Shown here: positions 1 through 5,778 of the stretch, one piece after another
Layout: each line of letters starts with the position of its first letter
Numbering within the stretch: the first letter of the stretch is position 1
NCBI GenBank assembly: GCA_021780055.1
Contig: JAJXZM010000009.1
Location: forward strand, 1 to 5,778
Direction of reading: 5' to 3'
DNA from: Acidobacteriota bacterium
Lineage (GTDB): Bacteria; Acidobacteriota; Terriglobia; UBA7540
DNA length: 5,778 nucleotides
The notes under the pieces: generated by a model
The model's input: the letters and a program-made list of their open reading frames with translations, nothing else
Told to the model about the DNA's origin: nothing
Databases searched by the model: none
Program-made: the position numbers and the translations under genes

Positions 1-363
1 AGCGGCGAAAACGTTTTTGTCGTCCGCAGCGGAACGATTTACACGCCTCCGTTGGGGTCGTCCGTGCTTCCGGGCATTACCCGCGCTTCCATTATCAAGC
101 TTGCCCAAGAAGCCGGAATTCCGGTAATCGAGCAGGTACTGGCGCGCGAAATCCTCTATATCGCCGACGAAGTTTTCTTTTCGGGTACCGCGGCGGAAGT
201 TACTCCGGTGCGCTCGGTGGACCGCATCCCGGTAGGCAAGGGCCAGCCCGGCCCCGTCACACAGCAACTTCAGAAACGCTACCTCGACATCGTCGAAGGC
301 CGCGCCGAAGACAAATACGGCTGGCTGACCTACTGTAACCAGACGGTAGCGTCTTCAAGATAG
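1..363 (+). CDS. ilvE: Branched-chain amino acid aminotransferase, C-terminal part (5' end outside window)
   Basis: This is a PLP-dependent fold-type IV transaminase that interconverts Val, Leu and Ile with their 2-oxo acids, using glutamate/2-oxoglutarate as partner in the cytoplasm. The reading frame is open from base 1 and ends at TAG 361-363, giving 120 residues, roughly the last 40% of a family member of about 300 residues. Diagnostic segments are SGENVF at residues 1-6, LPGITR at 23-28 and SGTAAEVTPV at 61-70. The last two are the conserved cofactor-phosphate and substrate-pocket loops of IlvE, and the tail (GPVTQQLQKRY, then EDKYGWL) also follows the E. coli-type IlvE pattern. The catalytic lysine lies upstream of the window and cannot be checked. 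D-amino acid transaminase and aminodeoxychorismate lyase are paralogues, but the GTAAEVTPVRSVD stretch favours IlvE. A GC-rich hairpin follows 34 bases after the stop, so this gene probably ends its own transcript. Confidence 0.93.
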   Translation, partial: SGENVFVVRSGTIYTPPLGSSVLPGITRASIIKLAQEAGIPVIEQVLAREILYIADEVFFSGTAAEVTPVRSVDRIPVGKGQPGPVTQQLQKRYLDIVEGRAEDKYGWLTYCNQTVASSR

Positions 364-396
364 ACCCGGCCGATTCCCACACGGAAATTTGACTAA

Positions 397-419
397 GGGG
401 CTCGCAAAGTGCGGGCCCT
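397..419 (+). terminator. Probable intrinsic terminator of ilvE
   Basis: GGGCTCGCA at 398-406 pairs with TGCGGGCCC at 410-418 around a three-base loop (AAG). This is a nine-pair stem with one G-T wobble, extendable by another wobble at 397/419. The downstream stretch is only moderately T-rich (TCTTCACATTCTC), so it is a weak-tailed intrinsic terminator or a Rho/pause-type hairpin. Its place 34 bases after the ilvE stop and well before pilT fits separation of the two transcripts. Confidence 0.6.
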
Positions 420-420
420 C

Positions 421-448
421 TTCACATTCTCAAACCCATTCCTTTTAT
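421..448 (+). promoter_or_regulatory. Weak candidate promoter for pilT-recX
   Basis: TTCACA at 421-426 matches the -35 consensus at five of six positions. TTTTAT at 443-448, after a 16-base spacer, matches the -10 consensus at four of six. It sits just after the ilvE terminator-like hairpin, which is where a promoter for the pilT transcript would be expected. It would leave a leader of about 195 bases before pilT. The rest of 449-651 shows no clear promoter or structure beyond a 10-base direct repeat (CGGCGCTGCG at 564-573 and 613-622). This is a weak call. Confidence 0.2.
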
Positions 449-651
449 CACGTGGGGAAGAGACTGCCCAGCCTCGATACATTTCTTTGTGCCGCGCCTC
501 CACCCGCGACGGCCCGCAGCCACTCTCAAGCGCAAGCCGTTACAAGCCGATAACTAATCCTGCCGGCGCTGCGCCCGCCGCATTCTAAGGCAATCGCAGA
601 AACAGCAGGCCACGGCGCTGCGTTCTCAGAATCAACCTGACGGATTGGACT

Positions 652-1785
652 GTGACTGTTGACGAACTGTTGCGTACGGCGTGCGAAAGCAAGGCCTCCG
701 ACCTTCACCTGAAGGTGGGCAATTATCCCTACATTCGCGTGGATGGCGAACTGCGCGCACTGACGGAGTATTCACGCATCTCGGGCGAAGACATGGTCAA
801 CATGGCTTTCAGCATGATGACCAACCGCCAGAAGCAGAAATTCAAGGAAAACACCGAACTCGATATGGCCTATGGCGTGGCCGGCCTCGGACGCTTCCGC
901 GTCAACCTGTTCCAGCAGCGCGGCAATGTGGGCATGGTGCTGCGCGTGATCCCCACCAGGATTCGCACCCTGGAAGAACTTGCCCTGCCCCGCGTGCTGG
1001 AAAAGATCTGTCAGGAAAGCCGCGGTCTGATCCTGGTGACCGGGACGACCGGAAGCGGCAAGACCACTACGCTCGCCGCCATGGTGGACCGCATCAACTC
1101 CACGCGCACCGACCACATCATCACCATCGAAGACCCCATCGAGTTCCTGCACCGCGACAAAAAAGGATTTGTGAACCAGCGCGAGGTGGAAGTGGACACT
1201 TCCGGCTTTGGCATCGCGCTGCGCGCCGCCCTGCGCCAGGACCCCGACGTCATTCTGGTGGGCGAAATGCGCGACCTTGAAACCATTCACACCGCGCTGC
1301 TGGCTGCAGAAACCGGCCACCTGGTGCTCTCCACCCTGCACACGCTGGACGCCACGGAAACCATCCAGCGCATCATCGCCGTCTTTCCCCCGCCCGAGCA
1401 GAAACAGATCCGCCTGCTGCTGGCCAGCACACTTCGAGCCATCGTTTCCCAGCGGCTGGTCCGCAAGTCCGACGGCATCGGCCGCGTGCCCGCCGCCGAA
1501 ATTATGATCACCACGGAATACATCCGCGACTGCATCATCAATCCGGAAAAGACCCGCCTGATTCACGAAGCCATTGCCTCCGGCGTCTCCCAATATGGGA
1601 TGCAGACCTTTGACCAGTCCATCTACGATCTGTACACTAAGGAACTGATCACGCTGGAGGAAGCGCTTTTGTACGCGTCCAACGCAGACGAATTCAAGCT
1701 GCGCATTCAGGGAATTCGATCCACGACCGACGCTGCAAGAGACGAAATGGAAAGAGCCAGTCAGGTGGACCGCTTTGCAAGGTAA
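652..1785 (+). CDS. pilT: Type IV pilus retraction ATPase PilT
   Basis: This is a cytoplasmic hexameric secretion-type ATPase (GspE/PilT family) that drives depolymerisation of type IV pili for twitching motility and, in competent bacteria, DNA uptake. The 377-residue length is slightly above the usual 340-370. The N-terminal PAS-like domain (about 1-100) carries the typical ASDLHLKVG opening and the RFRVNLFQQRG strand at 81-91. The ATPase core has Walker A GTTGSGKTT at 131-139, an Asp box IITIEDPIEF at 156-165, Walker B VILVGE at 200-205 and a His box ending in HLVLSTLHT at 223-231. The PilT hallmark AIRNLIRE is degenerate here (YIRDCIIN at about 290-297), while the later YGMQTFDQS is conserved. 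The GTG start at 652 places the family-typical N-terminus correctly but has only a weak GGA upstream; the frame stays open back to 589. The last 11 bases overlap recX. PilU or another PilT paralogue is possible because of the altered AIRNLIRE motif. Confidence 0.93.
   Translation: MTVDELLRTACESKASDLHLKVGNYPYIRVDGELRALTEYSRISGEDMVNMAFSMMTNRQKQKFKENTELDMAYGVAGLGRFRVNLFQQRGNVGMVLRVIPTRIRTLEELALPRVLEKICQESRGLILVTGTTGSGKTTTLAAMVDRINSTRTDHIITIEDPIEFLHRDKKGFVNQREVEVDTSGFGIALRAALRQDPDVILVGEMRDLETIHTALLAAETGHLVLSTLHTLDATETIQRIIAVFPPPEQKQIRLLLASTLRAIVSQRLVRKSDGIGRVPAAEIMITTEYIRDCIINPEKTRLIHEAIASGVSQYGMQTFDQSIYDLYTKELITLEEALLYASNADEFKLRIQGIRSTTDAARDEMERASQVDRFAR
1763..1768 (+). promoter_or_regulatory. 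Ribosome binding site that fixes the recX TTG start
   Basis: AGGTGG inside the last codons of pilT lies six bases before TTG 1775. It is the best Shine-Dalgarno match near any gene start in this window. It supports the TTG rather than the later in-frame GTG (1820) or ATG (1826), which would cut into the first conserved RecX helix. Confidence 0.6.
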
Positions 1786-2308
1786 AACCTCACCGCCAAA
1801 GTCTCCCTTTGAAACCGCCGTGGCCATGCTTTCCCGGCGGCCGTATTCGGTGGCTGAACTGCGCCGTGCCCTCGAAAGGAGATTTCCCGATTCCGCTGAA
1901 GTCCCAAATGTCCTGTCCCGCCTGCGCCAGCTTGGATACCTCGATGATGCCAGGTTCGCCGAAGCCTATGCTTCCTCGCTCGCCCGTGTGCGCAACTACG
2001 GCCGGCACCGCGTCCGGCGCGAACTGAAGGGCAAGCTGGTCGATTACCGCGTGATCGACCACGCAGTCGAAAACGCCTTCGATTCCGTCGACGAACGCGA
2101 ACTGCTGGAACGCGCCGTGGACAAAAAAATCCGCACCCTCCGCAAGCCCATGACCCGCCCGAAAATCGCCTCCCTTTGCCAGAGCCTCATCCGCCGAGGC
2201 TTCCGAGCTGGTGATATTATGAAAGTGATACGCTCACGCCCCGAACTCAGCAATGTCCCTTACGACATTAATTTGGCGGAGATGGAAGAAGAGTCTGAGA
2301 AATTATGA
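1775..2308 (+). CDS. recX: Regulatory protein RecX
   Basis: RecX is a small cytoplasmic protein made of tandem three-helix repeats. It binds within the RecA filament groove and limits filament growth, and so tunes recombination and the SOS response. The 177-residue product fits the family's usual 150-200. Family signatures are AVAMLSRRPYSVAELRRAL at 15-33 (first repeat), VLSRLRQLGYLDDARFAEAY at 46-65 (the strongest RecX block), and GRHRVRRELKGKLVDYRVID at 76-95. A divergent third repeat runs from about 105 to 155. The TTG start is supported by AGGTGG six bases upstream and gives an 11-base overlap with pilT, so the genes are probably co-transcribed and coupled. The last codons (K-L-stop) lie inside heptad repeat array A, so the original C-terminus may have been trimmed or replaced. 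recA itself is not in the window. Confidence 0.88.
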   Translation: MQGKTSPPKSPFETAVAMLSRRPYSVAELRRALERRFPDSAEVPNVLSRLRQLGYLDDARFAEAYASSLARVRNYGRHRVRRELKGKLVDYRVIDHAVENAFDSVDERELLERAVDKKIRTLRKPMTRPKIASLCQSLIRRGFRAGDIMKVIRSRPELSNVPYDINLAEMEEESEKL

Positions 2309-2329
2309 ATTCTGAATTATGAATTATGC
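2302..2329 (+). repeat. Heptanucleotide repeat array A (+ orientation)
   Basis: Four consecutive 7-base units (starting at 2302, 2309, 2316 and 2323) match ATTATGA or differ from it by one base. The first unit supplies the recX stop codon TGA. Bases 2301-2327 are the inverted complement of 2755-2781 in array B at 25 of 27 positions, with mismatches at 2314/2768 and 2312/2770. Confidence 0.85.
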
Positions 2330-2357
2330 AAGGCAAAGCGGCAGGTTATCTCACTGG

Positions 2358-2372
2358 AACCATTGAATGGTT
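2358..2372. promoter_or_regulatory. Perfect dyad over the start codon of the four-helix-bundle gene
   Basis: AACCATT and AATGGTT form a perfect 7+7 inverted repeat with one central base (2365), covering ATG 2367-2369. The one-base centre makes an RNA hairpin unlikely with all pairs formed, so an operator-like protein site is the more natural reading. ACTGGAAC is also directly repeated at 2353-2360 and 2373-2380, framing the dyad. Function is unproven; chance is possible for a 15-base dyad. Confidence 0.35.
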
Positions 2373-2765
2373 ACTGGAACAAGTTCGAAGGACATACAAA
2401 GACGTTCGTTTGATTATACTTTGCGCGCGGTAAAACTATATCCATACCTACAGGAACAACGGCAGGGGGCAGGCTGGATTTTAGGAAGGCAATACCTGCG
2501 AGCAGCAAGCTCGATTGGCGCCAACGTAGAAGAGGCACAGGCGGCCGAGAGCCGGGCGGATTTCGTCCACAAGCTGGGGATCTCTCAAAAAGAAGCAAGG
2601 GAAAGCCTCTACTGGCTCCGCGTGCTGGCGGAGTCCGACCTCGTTCCGCAAGAACGGATTGGGCCATTGACCCGGGAGACAGAGGAACTGCTCAACGTGA
2701 TCACCTCCATCATTCTGAACACCAAGCGCAAAAGCCGGGCTCCGAAAAACCGCGATAATTCATAA
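2367..2765 (+). CDS. Four-helix-bundle protein, S23/23S rRNA intervening-sequence (IVP) family
   Basis: This is a small protein of the S23 / IVP family, known from genes inside 23S rRNA intervening sequences and, as free-standing copies, scattered through many genomes. It is a distant structural relative of the diversity-generating-retroelement accessory protein Avd. The biochemical role of free-standing copies is not established, so none is assigned. The 132 residues include four predicted helices at about 12-31, 34-60, 62-90 and 97-120. Family-defining blocks are SSIGANVEEAQAAESRADF at 48-66 and HKLGISQKEARESLYWL at 68-84, including the conserved AxES and EARESLYWL pattern. The tail (121-132) is basic and disordered-looking. 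The ATG at 2367 has GGAA seven bases upstream. The gene is bracketed by inverted heptad arrays and its stop (TAA 2763-2765) lies inside array B. No rRNA flanks it and no reverse transcriptase is near. Gaps of 58 and 55 bases to recX and alaS allow read-through transcription. Confidence 0.87.
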   Translation: MVTGTSSKDIQRRSFDYTLRAVKLYPYLQEQRQGAGWILGRQYLRAASSIGANVEEAQAAESRADFVHKLGISQKEARESLYWLRVLAESDLVPQERIGPLTRETEELLNVITSIILNTKRKSRAPKNRDNS

Positions 2766-2814
2766 TTTATAATTCATAATTCAACTTGAAACTTTGAACT
2801 CGGAACCTAAAACC
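2756..2814 (-). repeat. Heptanucleotide repeat array B (inverted relative to A)
   Basis: Seven-base periodicity runs from 2756 to 2814. Four units are close to TAATTCA (starting at 2756, 2763, 2770 and 2777). Four follow of the type ACYNNNA (2784, 2791, 2798 and 2805), then a partial unit. On the minus strand the units read RTTNNNN, the same family as array A, with a two-base register slip where the two unit types meet. The array contains the stop codon of the four-helix-bundle gene and most of the alaS leader. It includes a TATAAT at 2768-2773 but no matching -35. Confidence 0.82.
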
Positions 2815-2820
2815 GTAATC

Positions 2821-5598
<2,778 letters not shown>

Positions 5599-5600
5599 GG

Positions 5601-5642
5601 ATAATGAGTTATGAGTTCTGCGTTATAGGTTCTGAATCCAGC
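5601..5642 (+). repeat. Heptanucleotide repeat array C (+ orientation)
   Basis: About six 7-base units begin two bases after the alaS stop (units start at 5601, 5608, 5615, 5622, 5629 and 5636). They alternate between GTTATGA-like and GTTCTGA-like forms, as array A alternates ATTATGA and ATTCTGA. GTTATGAGT at 5608-5616 is the perfect inverse of 5671-5679, and GAATCCAG at 5634-5641 is the perfect inverse of 5681-5688. These two pairings are not nested, so they are alternative or pseudoknot-like rather than one simple stem. Confidence 0.75.
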
Positions 5643-5670
5643 AATAGGCACCCCCAAGCGGGACGACGCG

Positions 5671-5698
5671 ACTCATAACCCTGGATTCTGGACTTAAT
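5671..5698 (-). repeat. Heptanucleotide repeat array D (inverted relative to C)
   Basis: Four 7-base units (5671, 5678, 5685 and 5692) start with ACY or ATT, matching the second half of array B. The minus strand reads RTYNNGA-type units like arrays A and C. A 28-base GC-rich core (5643-5670) separates C from D. A run of six T follows at 5703-5708, 14 bases after the last C-D pairing. That is too far for a canonical intrinsic terminator, although the C-D fold may still slow or stop transcription leaving alaS. Confidence 0.65.
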
Positions 5699-5709
5699 TG
5701 AATTTTTTC

Positions 5710-5738
5710 TTGTTGACTCGCCAAAAGGACGTTATAAT
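5710..5738 (+). promoter_or_regulatory. Sigma-70-like promoter for a gene beyond the right edge
   Basis: TATAAT at 5733-5738 is a perfect -10 hexamer. TTGTTG at 5710-5715 gives a 17-base spacer. The better -35 match TTGACT at 5713-5718 would leave only 14 bases to TATAAT, or 16 bases to TAATTC at 5735. The upstream T6 run (5703-5708) could act as an UP-like A/T element. Transcription would start near 5745, and no start codon with a clear reading frame is visible before the window ends. Confidence 0.6.
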
Positions 5739-5750
5739 TCAATCGTTTTG

Positions 5751-5766
5751 GACGGTTCCACCCGTC
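5751..5766 (+). other. Small hairpin at the start of the downstream transcript
   Basis: GACGG (5751-5755) and CCGTC (5762-5766) can form a five-pair stem with a six-base loop a few bases after the predicted transcription start. It could be a 5' mRNA-stabilising hairpin or the first stem of a structured leader. The window ends too soon to tell. Confidence 0.25.
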
Positions 5767-5778
5767 GAAGCTGCAGTT

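Larger units (their letters stand above)
2301..2814. mobile_element. Candidate cassette: four-helix-bundle gene bracketed by inverted heptad arrays
   Basis: Inverted arrays A (2302-2329) and B (2756-2814) enclose a core holding one small S23/IVP-type gene. The unit lies between recX and alaS, genes with unrelated housekeeping roles. A second, gene-less pair of inverted arrays of the same unit (C and D) lies just after alaS. This arrangement suggests a repeat-bounded insertion. No transposase, integrase, reverse transcriptase or obvious target-site duplication is visible, so mobility is inferred from geometry only. The arrays may alternatively be slipped simple repeats of no mobile origin. Confidence 0.35.

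Noticed and set aside
772..1827. Long antisense open frame (351 codons) opposite pilT
   Set aside because: It is a shadow of a GC-biased coding region. Its product is low in recognisable motifs and rich in His, Gly and Val from reverse-read codons, and the + strand gene is a clear PilT.
2367..2765. Four-helix-bundle gene as part of a 23S rRNA intervening sequence
   Set aside because: The flanks are recX and alaS coding sequence plus heptad arrays; no rRNA sequence is present.
2367..2765. Avd accessory protein of a diversity-generating retroelement
   Set aside because: No reverse transcriptase and no template/variable repeat pair is in the window. The conserved blocks match the S23/IVP branch better.
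2768..2773. TATAAT in array B as an alaS promoter
   Set aside because: No acceptable -35 lies 15-19 bases upstream, and the hexamer follows naturally from the AT-rich repeat unit.
2302..2814. CRISPR-like repeats around the four-helix-bundle gene
   Set aside because: Units are 7 bases, contiguous and degenerate, with no unique spacers and no cas genes.
2794..2820. TTG 2794 as the alaS start
   Set aside because: It lies in repeat sequence, has no Shine-Dalgarno, and adds nine residues before the usual AlaS N-terminus.
5599..5708. Canonical intrinsic terminator after alaS
   Set aside because: The two C-D pairings are mutually non-nested and end 14 or more bases before the T-run, so the standard stem-then-U-tract form is missing.

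Overview
The window reads as a compact, moderately GC-rich bacterial chromosome segment with every gene on the + strand. The order is: end of a branched-chain aminotransferase gene (ilvE), a type IV pilus retraction ATPase (pilT), recX, a small S23/IVP-type four-helix-bundle protein, and a complete alanyl-tRNA synthetase (alaS). Gene content, GTG/TTG starts, weak Shine-Dalgarno sites and dispersed degenerate heptanucleotide arrays fit Acidobacteriota or a similar soil lineage. That placement is an impression from sequence style and has not been tested.

Layout. Bases 1-363 are the last 120 codons of ilvE, followed by a GC-rich hairpin at 397-419 that looks like its terminator. The 288-base gap before pilT holds that hairpin and at best a weak promoter. 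pilT (652-1785) overlaps recX (1775-2308) by 11 bases, and recX starts at a TTG with a good Shine-Dalgarno inside the pilT end, so the two are probably translationally coupled. alaS (2821-5598) fills most of the rest. After it comes a repeat-rich gap ending in a good sigma-70-like promoter (5710-5738) that drives something beyond the right edge.

The unusual part is the repeat architecture. Four short arrays of a degenerate 7-base unit, consensus about RTTMTGA, lie at 2302-2329 (A), 2756-2814 (B, inverted), 5601-5642 (C) and 5671-5698 (D, inverted). A and B form a near-perfect inverted repeat (25 of 27 positions) bracketing the four-helix-bundle gene. C and D bracket only 28 bases. Both sets sit directly after a gene's stop codon with the same outward-to-inward geometry, as if they were a gene-bearing and an empty version of one element type. 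The arrays supply the stop codons of recX and of the four-helix-bundle gene and make up most of the alaS leader. This candidate mobile or repeat cassette is the feature most worth following.

Functionally, alaS, ilvE and recX are housekeeping genes (tRNA charging, branched-chain amino acids, RecA modulation) and pilT powers pilus retraction. The four-helix-bundle gene is the one accessory item. No rRNA, tRNA, CRISPR array, transposase or reverse transcriptase was seen.
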